Positions 1 through 9,073 of a stretch of DNA of 64,000 nt are shown here, in pieces. A model generated the notes under the pieces. That model had not been told where the DNA came from. It saw only the letters and a program-made list of their open reading frames with translations, and made no database searches. A program made the position numbers and the translations under genes. Source of the DNA: CAJJDF01 sp965657945 (GTDB lineage Bacteria; Bacteroidota; Bacteroidia; Flavobacteriales_D; CAJJDF01). Where the stretch lies: the NCBI GenBank assembly GCA_965657945.1, contig CBFHPW010000004.1, positions 65,339-129,338 on the forward strand. Direction: 5' to 3'. Every line of letters starts with the position of its first letter. The first letter of the stretch is position 1.

Positions 1-350
1 TTTATTTTCCCTTTTTGATAATCTTTTGCGTGAGCTCCACCGATTATTCCGCAATAACTATTTTCACCATTTGTTTGTCGATAAACATAAAATGCGTCTG
101 AAGTAGATTGCACAAATATTCCTTTTTTTATGGAGGACTCAAAAAGTTCTTTCGTTTTTTTAAACCGATCGTCAAGCTCCATTTTTCGTTCCTTTTCATC
201 GTGAAGAATAATGTGGAGAAATGAGTCAGGATTAGCATTCATAAGCGTTGTAATCTCCTCATCAGAATAGGTGTTGATTGGTTTTGTACTAATCTCAGGC
301 CCCATGTTTTTCTTTGGAAAAAATCCTTTAAACGGTTTTATTTTTGTCAT
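1..350 (-). CDS. DUF1015 family protein, N-terminal part (gene continues past window edge)
   Basis: I read this gene from an ATG at 350 toward the left edge, so only about 116 N-terminal residues are visible and the C-terminus lies outside. The protein opens with a TKIKPFKGFFP stretch, then a PINTYSDEEI segment, NPDSFLHII and a GIFVQ...FYVYRQ segment. That order matches my recollection of the DUF1015 family (about 400 aa, function unknown). DUF1015 genes commonly sit next to serA/serC in Bacteroidota, and the upstream gene here is SerA-like, which supports the call. A terminator hairpin lies between the two genes, so this gene probably has its own transcript. Confidence 0.75.
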   Translation of the reverse strand, partial: MTKIKPFKGFFPKKNMGPEISTKPINTYSDEEITTLMNANPDSFLHIILHDEKERKMELDDRFKKTKELFESSIKKGIFVQSTSDAFYVYRQTNGENSYCGIIGGAHAKDYQKGKI

Positions 351-400
351 AAATAGCGGTAAATTTCAATGCTTGAGTAACGAAATTAAAAGTACAAAAA

Positions 401-435
401 AAAACATCCTGAATAAGAATCAGGATGTTTTTTTA
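401..435 (-). terminator. Rho-independent terminator after the SerA-like gene
   Basis: An 8-bp perfect stem (CATCCTGA at 405-412 with TCAGGATG at 420-427) has a 7-nt loop. It is flanked by an A run on the left and a T run on the right, so it can work in both directions. It lies just downstream of the leftward SerA-like gene and upstream of the DUF1015 gene. Confidence 0.85.
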
Positions 436-453
436 GAGATGAATTTGAATCTG

Positions 454-1413
454 TTATCCCTTTAGAGCTTCCATCACCTTATCAGCCATTTCAGTGCCAA
501 TTCTGTCTTGGGCTTCTAGGGTTGCGGCTCCAATGTGAGGAGTAGTTGCAATTCTTTTGTTTTCCAATAAATCTTTTCTTGGTGAAGGTTCGTTTTCAAA
601 AACATCAAGAGCACAGTAGGCCACTTTGTTCGATTCAATTGCCTTTAATAATTCATTTTCGTCAATTACTCCACCTCTTGCAGCATTGACAATTCTTACT
701 CCGTCTTTCATTTTGGCAAATTCACCAGCCGAAATTACTGCTGATCCATCATTTTGTTTTGGAATGTGGATAGAAATATAATCTGATTTTGCAAATATAT
801 CGTCCATCGAACCAGATTCGATTTCTACTTCGAACGATTGCCCTGTATGAAAATGCACTGGCATAGTAGAAGAAATAGGTTGTTTGTCGTGAGCAATTAC
901 TTTCATTCCACAACCAAGCGCGTAACTTGAAAGAGCGCTTCCAATTCTTCCAAAACCTATAATACCAAGTGTTTTACCCGATAATTCTACTCCTTTTCCG
1001 TAATTTTTCTTTAATACTTTAAATTCTTCGCTACCAGATTCTGGCATTTCTCTATTTGCTAAATGAGTGAATCTGGAGATACTGAACATTTGAGCCATTA
1101 CAAGCTCTGCCACAGACTGAGATGACGCTGCCGGAGTATTGGATACGACAATTCCTTTTTCTCTGGCGTAGGCCACATCAATGTTGTCCATTCCGACACC
1201 TCCTCGTCCAATAAATTTAAGACTTGGACAATTATCAATGATGTCTGTTCTCACCTTGGTTGCACTTCTTACAAGCAAAGCTGCAATCTTGTTGGAGTTG
1301 ATATAATCAACCAGTTCTTCTTGCGGAACATGATTGGTTATTACTTCAAATCCATATTCAATTAATTTGTCTTCTCCAGACTGAGAAATTCCATCATTTG
1401 CTAGTACTTTCAT
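454..1413 (-). CDS. serA: D-3-phosphoglycerate dehydrogenase-type 2-hydroxyacid dehydrogenase
   Basis: A 319-residue NAD-dependent D-2-hydroxyacid dehydrogenase, probably catalysing the first step of serine synthesis (3-phosphoglycerate to 3-phosphohydroxypyruvate) in the cytoplasm. Visible motifs are the nucleotide-binding loop GIIGFGRIG at residues 150-158, catalytic Arg246 in NAARGG, Glu275 in DVFENEP and His293 in PHIGAAT. It is the short form with no C-terminal ACT domain, so the serine feedback of the long enzyme is not expected. A -7 box (TAGATTTG, 1433-1440) lies 19 nt before the ATG. The neighbouring DUF1015 gene favours SerA, but other D-2-hydroxyacid substrates cannot be excluded from sequence alone. 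Confidence 0.85.
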   Translation of the reverse strand: MKVLANDGISQSGEDKLIEYGFEVITNHVPQEELVDYINSNKIAALLVRSATKVRTDIIDNCPSLKFIGRGGVGMDNIDVAYAREKGIVVSNTPAASSQSVAELVMAQMFSISRFTHLANREMPESGSEEFKVLKKNYGKGVELSGKTLGIIGFGRIGSALSSYALGCGMKVIAHDKQPISSTMPVHFHTGQSFEVEIESGSMDDIFAKSDYISIHIPKQNDGSAVISAGEFAKMKDGVRIVNAARGGVIDENELLKAIESNKVAYCALDVFENEPSPRKDLLENKRIATTPHIGAATLEAQDRIGTEMADKVMEALKG

Positions 1414-1432
1414 AGGTTTTTTAATTTTTTTA

Positions 1433-1440
1433 CAAATCTA
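1433..1440 (-). promoter_or_regulatory. -7 promoter box of the SerA-like gene
   Basis: TAGATTTG on the minus strand matches the Bacteroidota TANNTTTG consensus exactly and leaves a leader of about 15 nt. No clear TTTG -33 element is visible, so the call rests on the -7 box alone. Confidence 0.5.
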
Positions 1441-1474
1441 ATTATATCTAGGAGGTTATAAAAGATTTTGAATG

Positions 1475-2110
1475 TTAATCTAACGTTATTTCAGACAAGG
1501 TAGATAATACATTGTCTGCAATTGAAAACTGAGTCATTTGAAATTCTTTTTTTTCGGGAATTGCAACTACTTTCATTTTCGCTGCTTTTGCTGCTATTAC
1601 ACCGTTGATTGAATCTTCAATCACGAGGCATTTTTGGGGTTCAATCGAAAGACTATTCGCTGCGGAAATAAAAACTTGAGGATGTGGTTTGCCATACACC
1701 TCATTCTCAGCAGAATGAATCGCCTCAAAATGCGTCTTAATTTCTAGCTTTTCTAATACTGTCTCGATAATTCTCATCGAAGATGACGAGGCCAGTGCTA
1801 GTTTTAGATTTTTCTTTTTTGCCTTCTCAATGGTTTCAAATACTCCTTCCATGGCAGTTCCTTCTGTTTTTATGAGAGTAATAACTTCTTCTATTATTTC
1901 CTCTGAAGTATGATTGGGTTCAAATGATGCATTTAGTTTGTGTTTCCAATATTGAGTGACTTCGTCCACACGCATTCCTTTGGTTTCGTTGCACATATCG
2001 TAGCTAAATTCATATCCATATTTCCTCATAACTTTTTGAATCGCCTTTTTCCACAAGGGTTCAGAGTCTATCAAAACTCCATCCATATCAAATATGAGTG
2101 CTTTAATCAT
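1475..2110 (-). CDS. HAD-superfamily sugar-phosphate phosphatase (HxpB/YniC-like)
   Basis: A 211-residue cytoplasmic HAD hydrolase with an alpha-helical cap. Motif I is FDMDGVLID (nucleophile Asp8, acid/base Asp10), motif II is in ALASSSS near residue 108, motif III lysine is in YGKPHPQ, and the metal-binding acidic pair is in VIEDSINGV. The SEPLW segment after motif I and the KPHPQV segment resemble E. coli hexitol phosphatase HxpB (YniC) and 2-deoxyglucose-6-phosphatase more than beta-phosphoglucomutase. The likely reaction is dephosphorylation of a sugar or hexitol phosphate; the real substrate cannot be read from the sequence. It shares a short divergent intergenic region with the NlpC/P60 gene. 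Confidence 0.8.
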   Translation of the reverse strand: MIKALIFDMDGVLIDSEPLWKKAIQKVMRKYGYEFSYDMCNETKGMRVDEVTQYWKHKLNASFEPNHTSEEIIEEVITLIKTEGTAMEGVFETIEKAKKKNLKLALASSSSMRIIETVLEKLEIKTHFEAIHSAENEVYGKPHPQVFISAANSLSIEPQKCLVIEDSINGVIAAKAAKMKVVAIPEKKEFQMTQFSIADNVLSTLSEITLD

Positions 2111-2117
2111 TTTATGT

Positions 2118-2125
2118 TATTTTTG
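2118..2125 (+). promoter_or_regulatory. -7 promoter box of the NlpC/P60 gene
   Basis: TATTTTTG fits TANNTTTG and lies 36 nt upstream of the ATG at 2162, between the two divergent genes. No clear -33 element is visible. Confidence 0.4.
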
Positions 2126-2161
2126 TCTAGAATAAAAACCGACTCAAAGGTAAAACTATAT

Positions 2162-2938
2162 ATGGAATACGGAATATGTCAAGTGGTACTTTCTCCTGGA
2201 AGAGCCGAACCAGCAGATCAATCTGAGATACAATTGCAGTTAGTGTTTGGAGATTTAGCCTACATCATGGAAGTGAAAGACAATTGGACTTTCGTAAAAA
2301 TGGCTAAGTATTCCTATTCTTGCTGGATAGATACCAAGCATATTTGCGTTATCTCTGAAGAAGAGTTTAACCAAATATATGAACAAAAAGAAATTCGGGT
2401 AAACGACATCACTTCTCAATTAATTAATTCGGAAAACCAAGAGGTTACAAATCTCCTAAAGGGATGTTTATTACCCAATTATGATAATGGATTTACTTCT
2501 TTTGGAAACAAAAAGTTTCAATTCATTGGAGAAACCAATCATTTGTGTGAATTAACCAAATCTGGAGTTACTAACACTGCAATGGACTACCTCAATAGTC
2601 CTTACTTATGGGGAGGAACTTCTCCTTTTGGAATCGATTGTTCAGGTTTGACTCAAATGTGCTACGCAATTCATGGGATTCAAATTCCGCGAGATGCCTC
2701 AGCTCAAGCATTGATTGGAGAAACAGTAGATTTTTTGGAAGAGGCCGAGCCAGGAGATTTGATGTACTTTGATAATAAGGAAGGTAAAATTACTCATGTT
2801 GGAATTTTGTTGTCTGAAAATAGAATAATTCATGCTGCGGGTCATGTTCGAATTGATAAAATGGATCATCAAGGCATTTACAGAGAAGAGTGGGAGAAAT
2901 ACACTCATAATTTAAGAATCATAAAAAAACTGTTTTAA
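2162..2938 (+). CDS. NlpC/P60 family peptidoglycan hydrolase
   Basis: A 258-residue protein with a C-terminal NlpC/P60 cysteine peptidase domain, the family that cuts D-Glu-(gamma)-DAP bonds in peptidoglycan peptides. The catalytic Cys160 is in GIDCSG, His212 is in THVGI and the third residue, His224, is in HAAG. The N-terminal 110 residues look like an SH3-type wall-binding region. The frame is open far upstream (from 1940), but that part overlaps the divergent HAD gene. I chose the ATG at 2162 because a -7 box lies just upstream and the protein then begins with the SH3-like part. No signal peptide is visible from this start, which is odd for a wall hydrolase. Confidence 0.85.
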   Translation: MEYGICQVVLSPGRAEPADQSEIQLQLVFGDLAYIMEVKDNWTFVKMAKYSYSCWIDTKHICVISEEEFNQIYEQKEIRVNDITSQLINSENQEVTNLLKGCLLPNYDNGFTSFGNKKFQFIGETNHLCELTKSGVTNTAMDYLNSPYLWGGTSPFGIDCSGLTQMCYAIHGIQIPRDASAQALIGETVDFLEEAEPGDLMYFDNKEGKITHVGILLSENRIIHAAGHVRIDKMDHQGIYREEWEKYTHNLRIIKKLF

Positions 2939-2994
2939 CGGACAGAACTACTTGGCATGTTTTTAGTTTAACAAGAAAGTAAAAGAAAAGAAAG

Positions 2995-3768
2995 ATGAGT
3001 AAATTGAGAAAAGTAGGTTTGTTTTTGATGAGTGTTTTGTGGGTTATAAATCCTTTAAATGCTCAAGATGTTAATAAAAAAGACGCCCAAGGAAATAAAC
3101 AAGGAACGTGGATCGCTTTTTACGATGGCACCAAAAATGTGAAGTATAGAGGAGATTTTATAAATGATATTCCAGTTGGAAAATTTATTTTTTTCTATGA
3201 GAATGGAAAGGTAAAAGCCAAAAACACTTACTTAAATAAAGGGAAAGATTCATATGTAAGTATGTATCACGAGAATGGGAAACTAATGTCAATGGGAAAA
3301 TATGTGAATGAACAAAAAGACAGTGTCTGGGTATTTTTGGATGAACATGGAAATTACTTGTCTAAAGAAAATTATAAGAATGGAAAGAGGCATGGCAAGT
3401 GCTTTACGTTTTATGCGTTTAATCCCAAAATAGATCAGGGTCAACCCAATTTGCTAGAAGTAGCGATTTACATCCATGGAGAAAAGGACGGTGAATACCT
3501 GAAATATTATCGAAACGGAAAATATATGATGCAGGCAAACTACTCAACAGGGACTTTAGAGGGAAAACGAACAACTTTTTACTCCAACGGTAAAAAAAGA
3601 AATGAGGTGTACTTTAAACACGGGGTGAAAAATGGATACACGATTAATTATGATACCAATGAAGAGGTTGTATCGAAACATTTTTATAAAAATGGATACG
3701 AATTAAAAGGAAAAGTTCTGGAAGATTATTTACAACGAAAAAGAGACCGAAGTGGAAGGGTTAAATAG
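2995..3768 (+). CDS. Secreted MORN-repeat (toxin-antitoxin YwqK-like) protein
   Basis: A 257-residue exported protein with a type I signal peptide (about residues 1-24, ending in NPLNAQ). The rest is a run of short beta-hairpin repeats of the form YxNGKxxxxxxY, typical of MORN variant / YwqK-like proteins common in Bacteroidota; at least six copies are visible (for example ENGKVKAKNTY, ENGKLMSMGKY, RNGKYMMQANY, SNGKKRNEVYF). Such repeats usually act as binding scaffolds and no enzyme motif is present. It starts 56 nt after the NlpC/P60 stop and could be co-transcribed with it. The specific role is unknown. Confidence 0.75.
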   Translation: MSKLRKVGLFLMSVLWVINPLNAQDVNKKDAQGNKQGTWIAFYDGTKNVKYRGDFINDIPVGKFIFFYENGKVKAKNTYLNKGKDSYVSMYHENGKLMSMGKYVNEQKDSVWVFLDEHGNYLSKENYKNGKRHGKCFTFYAFNPKIDQGQPNLLEVAIYIHGEKDGEYLKYYRNGKYMMQANYSTGTLEGKRTTFYSNGKKRNEVYFKHGVKNGYTINYDTNEEVVSKHFYKNGYELKGKVLEDYLQRKRDRSGRVK

Positions 3769-3780
3769 TCTATTTTATCT

Positions 3781-3889
3781 AAACAAAATCAAATGTATGG
3801 TGGTGCTTTCTGGTAATGATAAGCGCTTCTAGTAGAAAGTTCTCTACGAACACTACAAATTTACGTCAAACCACTCCTGTAATTTTGTT
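3781..3889 (+). other. Possible structured RNA element in a gene-free stretch
   Basis: Within the 495-bp gene-free stretch after the MORN gene, three nested pairs of complementary segments occur in order: AACAAAAT (3781-3788) with ATTTTGTT (3882-3889), GTGGT (3799-3803) with ACCAC (3870-3874), and CTTTCT (3805-3810) with AGAAAG (3833-3838). This could be a small structured RNA or the structured 3' end of the MORN transcript. The region is AT-rich, so chance pairing is a real alternative. No good promoter is visible just upstream. Confidence 0.2.
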
Positions 3890-4035
3890 TATTAGGTAAT
3901 TAATTTGTTTATTTGAGTATAGAAAAACATCGCGTTTTTTTTGTGGCTCGGAGAATTTTGATTTCGGTTATAAAATATTCAAAAGGATCTCATTTTTATT
4001 GAACAGTTAGATAGTTTAAGCTTTAAAATAGAGCC

Positions 4036-4064
4036 CAAAAAGCCCATCCTCGGATGGGCTTTTT
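4036..4064. terminator. Strong bidirectional terminator hairpin
   Basis: AGCCCATC (4041-4048) pairs with GATGGGCT (4053-4060) around a CTCG loop, preceded by an A run and followed by five T. This is the first of three terminator-like hairpins between the convergent MORN and subtilase genes. Confidence 0.8.
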
Positions 4065-4130
4065 AAATATATACACATTTCATTTCGTTGTTTTCATTGT
4101 TTTTAGAGAGTATAAGTTGCAACGATTAAT

Positions 4131-4163
4131 AAGTCCAAAAGTTATACCAAGTTGGACTTTTTT
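4131..4163 (+). terminator. Second terminator-like hairpin in the same gap
   Basis: AAGTCCAA (4131-4138) pairs with TTGGACTT (4152-4159), followed by a T run to 4163, so the polarity is rightward. It lies about 70 nt after the previous terminator with no gene recognised in between. Confidence 0.65.
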
Positions 4164-4211
4164 ATTATCAATTAGTTATGATTTGGTCTAATGTATTCGT
4201 CAAGTAATGAA

Positions 4212-4242
4212 CAAAAAAAAGAAGGCTCGTAAGCCTTCTTTT
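4212..4242 (-). terminator. Terminator of the T9SS subtilase gene
   Basis: GAAGGCT (4221-4227) pairs with AGCCTTC (4232-4238) around a 4-nt loop. On the minus strand a run of T follows the stem, about 20 nt after the stop codon of the leftward subtilase gene. Confidence 0.85.
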
Positions 4243-4263
4243 GTTAACTTTTCTTAGAATAGA

Positions 4264-7200
4264 TTAATTGATAATGATTTTCTTCGTAACCGTCTGGCTC
4301 TTGTTTGTTATTCTTACAGAGTACACTCCCGAAGCAATATCATTGAGTTGGATTCGATTTATTTTATTGGTTAAGGTATTGTTGTATACCAATCTTCCAT
4401 ATACATCAAACACAGAGACATTGATTTGGTTTATTTTTGCGTTATCAATAGTCAAGTCAAACTCTCCATTGTTTGGATTCGGATAAATTGAAACAGCCGA
4501 ATTTAGTTCTTCTTCATTCAATGAAGTGTGATCTGAGATGTTGATATCATCCAAGGCGATATCTGTATCCCAATTTCCTCCTGTTGTTCCAGTAAATCTC
4601 AATTTAATGACATCACCAGAAAAACCAGTTAAATCAACTAAACCTTTTTTCCATTGATTTCCTTGATTTCCTCCAATCTTAAATTGGTCGAGGTACCAGG
4701 TCGTTCCATCATATACATCTACTCTCAAGGTATCCATAGAATTTCCACCATACATATGATACCAGAAAGATAAAAACGGAGTACCTATTGAGGTTCCTAA
4801 ATCAATACAAGGAGATAACATAACTCCTGTTTTTCCAGTACAATCCGTACCTGAAGCTTCAAGGTATAAATACCTTGCAAAACCAGAGGTGTGGTCGCCA
4901 GAAGGTCCGGTTCCGTTCGAAGGTGTACTTCCAGAATTAGTTCTCCAATCGATATCATCTTTTACTCTGTTTTCAATGTTCGAAAACCCATTACTCAGAT
5001 TACATGAAACATCTTCACAGTCGCTCGCATCTGAACAATTTGTAAATCCATTGAAGTTTTCATAAAACGGAGCAGACTGAATAGGTGTGTAGTTATAAGT
5101 CAAACTCACCGTATCGTTTAAGAAATAGACATCTCCAGAAATCTCAGTCCAAGCTTCAATAAGATAGGCTCCAGGAGTGCTGAAGTTAAATTGTACAGGA
5201 AATGTATAAGGAGTAGAATTTCCTGTTGTTAATGAAGCTGATATTGTTCCAGATTGAACAGTTCCACCATTTACTCTGTACTTCACTGGAAAGTTAGAAA
5301 CGGTAGTTGAACCATAATTTTCTGCTCTGACGGTAATTCCTGATAAGCCACTAACACAATCACTAGAAGTAGGACTTATTATTGAAGTAATACCTCCATC
5401 AAGTGGTAAAACGCAGTTTAACAATCCACCTGCGTAAAATTGAGCATCAGCTCTTCTTCCAACATTGTTCTGAGAATTCGATTTTACGGCTGCTACCGAG
5501 AACCATTGCCCCAAATTTGGGTCTGAGATAGGAATTTGAAATGAGGTTGAACTTGTTCGTCCAACTGAATCCATATATTTATTACCTAATAAGTAAATTT
5601 CATATTCGTCTGCACCTGCTACTGCTGTCCAGCTTATTTCCATAAATGTAGGGCAAACTTTTGTAACCGTTAGATTGGTTGGAATTCGAATGATAGAAAA
5701 TGTATGATCTGAGGTGTCTCCCAGAGTTCCACGAATAACTCTGACCATAGCTTTGCCTGAGACAACATTGGGTACAGCCCAATCTCGGTAGGTAGCGGTT
5801 CCAGCTGATGTACCAATACTTATCCAATTTAAACCACTATCAAGTGAATAGCTCAAGGCAAAGTTTCCAGAAGTTCCATAAGAGTCCCAGAACAATCTTT
5901 CGGTTACACCCGGAACAAATCCTTCACCACCGTTAGGGTTTATCAACTCAACTTCATCATAAATGAATTCGTATGTTACAAAGTATTTTTGTGGTCCCTG
6001 AGGGATTGAAAATCCGTTTACTTTCAAAGAGTAGGTTCCTGCCACAGGATTATTGATAGAAATCTGTTCCACATTATTTAATGTATCTATTCCTTTAATG
6101 GCAGGGTTGTCAAGAGTTGTCGAATTCGGAGTTGGATCTAAAATCCAAGGTAAGTAAGTTGAAGCTCCTCTCTCAAGTTTTGCATCCAGGTTATTTACCA
6201 AAGCTTTTGAAGCAGAAGTACTTGCTTCATAGTCATGCCAATAAACCATTACTTTTACCTCTGCAACATTTGCAGGTATAACGATGTTGTGAGAATTGGT
6301 ATTTCCTGTTGTCAATGTTGAGCTAAAGTATCTAGTTTGTTCAATTGCTCTAATAGCCCTTAAAGCATTAACTCTTCCAAATCCATATTTGAAATCTGGA
6401 CCCACATTTCCGAAATCATCAGCAGAATTTAGAATGATTGCTTTCATCAAACCTGACTCAGGCCTTACTCCAGATTTTGCCTCGTAGGCATGATACATTT
6501 GAGCCAATACCCCAGAAATTCCAGGAGCTGCTGCGGAGGTACCACTTCCATATGCATAAGTGTTGTTAGGGTCTGTTGAGTAATTTCCATTTCCATGTGC
6601 TGCAATATCTGGTTTTATTCTTCCGTCATCCGCAGGACCTCTACTACTAGATGTTGCCAGATTTGTACCGGTTTCCAAATTAGCTGTTGCAATAACATTT
6701 TTTGCTTGTTTATGACCTCCAGTAATGTTACCCCACTGAGTTCCTGCACCGTATCCGCAGTTGTTGTTATTTGAATTCCCTGCAGAGAACACTTGGATTA
6801 AAGTTGGGTTTAACCTAATTTCTTGATCGACTGTTCTTGCCAAGGAAGTATATCCCGCGTTACACCCATTAGAGTATGAGGATGAGAAGATGACAGCTGA
6901 GTCATTCGTGTGAACGTTCACCGTATTTGGCAATGAGGAAGAATACTGTCTGATGATAATATCCGCACCAGTTGCCATTCCTTTCATGGTAGGGTCAACA
7001 TTCCCAGCTCCTCCCACAATTCCAGCAACCATGTCTCCATGACTTCCTAAATCGGCTGTAACTCCTGGTTGTGTTATTCTACCTGTAAAATCAATATGTG
7101 GCCCCACAATTCCATCATCATTCACAGCTACAACGACTCCCGTTCCATCATATTTCCGACCACCATTGTATCTTGTATTGATTGAAGTAGAACGATGCAT

Positions 7201-7842
7201 GTTTCTAGATAAATCATGTTCAGGTTTTCCTGGTTCTGGTGTCAAATCAATTAATCTTATGCCTTCATGGTTGAACAATGATGTCACTTTATTTTTACTG
7301 ACAACAACCAAAGTCTTCTTTACAAATTCATTTTTTGATTTAATTCGGCTGATGTAAGGTCTTAGCTTTTCGATTTGTTTCTCAAAGTCCAAATCCTGAT
7401 AAAAGCTAATGTATAGAACTACCTCATCTTCTTCTAGCGCCCATTCCGGGTATGGAGTACTTATTGCTAAGTCAGTAATTCTGTCGCTATTCAAAACTTC
7501 CATAACGCTTCTCGCTCCAAAATTTTTTAATAAAACTTTATTAAAATTGGACGGGAATGAAATTAAATAAGTATTCATCGGGATGTACTCTTGAAATTTC
7601 AATCCAAGCGCATTCATTTTTTCTTTATTTTCTTGAGTAGGGATACGATCAAATTGCACAAACCGATAGTATTTGCCTTCTACCAGAGGTTGATTCGAGT
7701 TGGACGAAATGAATTTGTCAATATTATGTGGATAAAATTGCGTTCCAGTTTTAAGATCAATTGGAAGCGAGTTTTGGACGTTCTGTCCAATTAAGTTGCT
7801 CGTTAGAAGCACTGTAACAAAAATGTTGTAAATTTTTTTCAT
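4264..7842 (-). CDS. Secreted S8 subtilisin-like protease with FN3, MAM and T9SS sorting domains
   Basis: A 1192-residue multidomain extracellular serine protease. A signal peptide covers about residues 1-20. A prodomain-like region runs to about 215. The peptidase S8 domain carries catalytic Asp243 (or Asp242) in VNDDGI, His268 in GSHGDMVAG, the oxyanion Asn in SAGN near 356, and nucleophile Ser436 in GTSAAAPG. Then follow a beta-sandwich domain, an FN3-like domain (around 715-800), a CARDB-like stretch, a MAM-type domain (roughly 925-1100, with several Cys) and a C-terminal type A sorting domain (IYPNPNNGEF onward, ending in KKIIIN). Export is therefore predicted through Sec then T9SS, giving a secreted or surface-attached protease. 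The gene is a single unit with its own terminator. Substrate unknown. Confidence 0.92.
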   Translation of the reverse strand: MKKIYNIFVTVLLTSNLIGQNVQNSLPIDLKTGTQFYPHNIDKFISSNSNQPLVEGKYYRFVQFDRIPTQENKEKMNALGLKFQEYIPMNTYLISFPSNFNKVLLKNFGARSVMEVLNSDRITDLAISTPYPEWALEEDEVVLYISFYQDLDFEKQIEKLRPYISRIKSKNEFVKKTLVVVSKNKVTSLFNHEGIRLIDLTPEPGKPEHDLSRNMHRSTSINTRYNGGRKYDGTGVVVAVNDDGIVGPHIDFTGRITQPGVTADLGSHGDMVAGIVGGAGNVDPTMKGMATGADIIIRQYSSSLPNTVNVHTNDSAVIFSSSYSNGCNAGYTSLARTVDQEIRLNPTLIQVFSAGNSNNNNCGYGAGTQWGNITGGHKQAKNVIATANLETGTNLATSSSRGPADDGRIKPDIAAHGNGNYSTDPNNTYAYGSGTSAAAPGISGVLAQMYHAYEAKSGVRPESGLMKAIILNSADDFGNVGPDFKYGFGRVNALRAIRAIEQTRYFSSTLTTGNTNSHNIVIPANVAEVKVMVYWHDYEASTSASKALVNNLDAKLERGASTYLPWILDPTPNSTTLDNPAIKGIDTLNNVEQISINNPVAGTYSLKVNGFSIPQGPQKYFVTYEFIYDEVELINPNGGEGFVPGVTERLFWDSYGTSGNFALSYSLDSGLNWISIGTSAGTATYRDWAVPNVVSGKAMVRVIRGTLGDTSDHTFSIIRIPTNLTVTKVCPTFMEISWTAVAGADEYEIYLLGNKYMDSVGRTSSTSFQIPISDPNLGQWFSVAAVKSNSQNNVGRRADAQFYAGGLLNCVLPLDGGITSIISPTSSDCVSGLSGITVRAENYGSTTVSNFPVKYRVNGGTVQSGTISASLTTGNSTPYTFPVQFNFSTPGAYLIEAWTEISGDVYFLNDTVSLTYNYTPIQSAPFYENFNGFTNCSDASDCEDVSCNLSNGFSNIENRVKDDIDWRTNSGSTPSNGTGPSGDHTSGFARYLYLEASGTDCTGKTGVMLSPCIDLGTSIGTPFLSFWYHMYGGNSMDTLRVDVYDGTTWYLDQFKIGGNQGNQWKKGLVDLTGFSGDVIKLRFTGTTGGNWDTDIALDDINISDHTSLNEEELNSAVSIYPNPNNGEFDLTIDNAKINQINVSVFDVYGRLVYNNTLTNKINRIQLNDIASGVYSVRITNKSQTVTKKIIIN

Positions 7843-8022
7843 GAGTTGTTATTAATAATCTCTCTAAATTACGTGTTTGATAAATGAATTGCAAATTTTA
7901 CTAAGTGTTAAAAAAATATGAAATTCCAATTAATTCTAAACGAAGAAGTTCTCATACTTTTAGTTAACCTTTCCTTGTTTAAATCATTCGCACAAAATCT
8001 AACATATTAGGGTTTCTTTACT

Positions 8023-8030
8023 TAATTTTG
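8023..8030 (+). promoter_or_regulatory. -7 promoter box of the ferredoxin reductase gene
   Basis: TAATTTTG fits TANNTTTG exactly and ends 22 nt before the ATG at 8053. No convincing -33 element is visible. Confidence 0.4.
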
Positions 8031-8052
8031 GACTCAATTTCAAACCTACGTT

Positions 8053-9060
8053 ATGATAGAAACAGATATTTTAATAATCGGAGCTGGACCAACTGGTCTT
8101 TTTACTGTATTTGAAGCAGGATTATTGAAACTAAAATGCCATTTAATTGATTCATTGCCTCAGGCAGGTGGACAATGTTCAGAGATATATCCTAAGAAAC
8201 CAATTTACGACATACCTGCTTACCCAGAAATCTTAGCAGGAGATTTGACAGATAGATTGATGGAACAAATTAAACCATTCAATCCCGGATTTACATTGGG
8301 AGAGTCGGCCGTAGCAATTGATAAACAAGAAGATGGAAGTTTTATTGTTACCACAAATAGAGGGACAAAACACAAAGCCCCAGTAGTAGCAATTGCGGGT
8401 GGATTGGGTGTTTTCGAACCAAGAAAACCGCCAATTGAAAACTTATCGACTTTTGAAGATAAAGGAATTGAATACATTATAAAAGACCCAGAATTTTACC
8501 GGGGAAAAGATGTTGTGATATCGGGTGGCGGTGATTCTGCATTGGATTGGGCTTATTTTTTAGCCAATGGAGTGGCAAAAAGTGTAGCGCTTGTTCATAG
8601 AAGAAACTCATTCAGAGGACATTTAGACTCCGTTCAGAAAGTGATGGATATGGCTGATAAAGGACAATTAAATTTAATAACTGAGGCAGAAGTTGTAGGA
8701 GTTGAGGGTGGCAATTCTTTGAATGAAGTGCTTATTAAACACAAAACTCAAGGAGAAATAAAGCTTACGACTGACCATTGGATTCCGTTGTTTGGTCTTT
8801 CGCCAAAATTGGGGCCAATTGCCGATTGGGGATTGAATATCTCAAAGAATTCGATTGAGGTCAATACTTTTGACTACAGCACAAACATTGATGGGATATA
8901 CGCAATTGGTGATGTAAATACCTATCCTGGTAAATTGAAATTGATTTTGTGTGGTTTCCATGAAGCCACGTTAATGGTGCAATCTGCATTTGCAAGAATT
9001 TACCCGGATAAGAAAAATGTATTGAAATACACGACCGTAAATGGAGTAAATGGTTTTTAA
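8053..9060 (+). CDS. Ferredoxin--NADP+ reductase, thioredoxin-reductase-like type
   Basis: A 335-residue FAD/NADPH flavoprotein. The FAD-binding GxGxxG motif is GAGPTG at residues 9-14, the NADPH motif is in VISGGGDSALDW, and a C-terminal FAD contact is in YAIGDV. The redox CxxC of true thioredoxin reductases is absent, which places it in the TrxR-like ferredoxin/flavodoxin-NADP reductase family (YumC type). It is followed 13 bp later by a 2Fe-2S ferredoxin, its probable electron partner, so the pair likely forms an operon moving electrons between NADPH and ferredoxin-dependent enzymes in the cytoplasm. Confidence 0.88.
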   Translation: MIETDILIIGAGPTGLFTVFEAGLLKLKCHLIDSLPQAGGQCSEIYPKKPIYDIPAYPEILAGDLTDRLMEQIKPFNPGFTLGESAVAIDKQEDGSFIVTTNRGTKHKAPVVAIAGGLGVFEPRKPPIENLSTFEDKGIEYIIKDPEFYRGKDVVISGGGDSALDWAYFLANGVAKSVALVHRRNSFRGHLDSVQKVMDMADKGQLNLITEAEVVGVEGGNSLNEVLIKHKTQGEIKLTTDHWIPLFGLSPKLGPIADWGLNISKNSIEVNTFDYSTNIDGIYAIGDVNTYPGKLKLILCGFHEATLMVQSAFARIYPDKKNVLKYTTVNGVNGF

Positions 9061-9073
9061 TTAAAAAGAAGAA

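Noticed and set aside
271..465. Short open frame on the plus strand over the DUF1015 start and the terminator
   Set aside because: It overlaps a real gene on the other strand and reads through the terminator hairpin; composition is not protein-like.
1940..2161. Upstream extension of the NlpC/P60 reading frame
   Set aside because: It lies antisense within the HAD phosphatase gene and before the -7 box; the ATG at 2162 is a better start.
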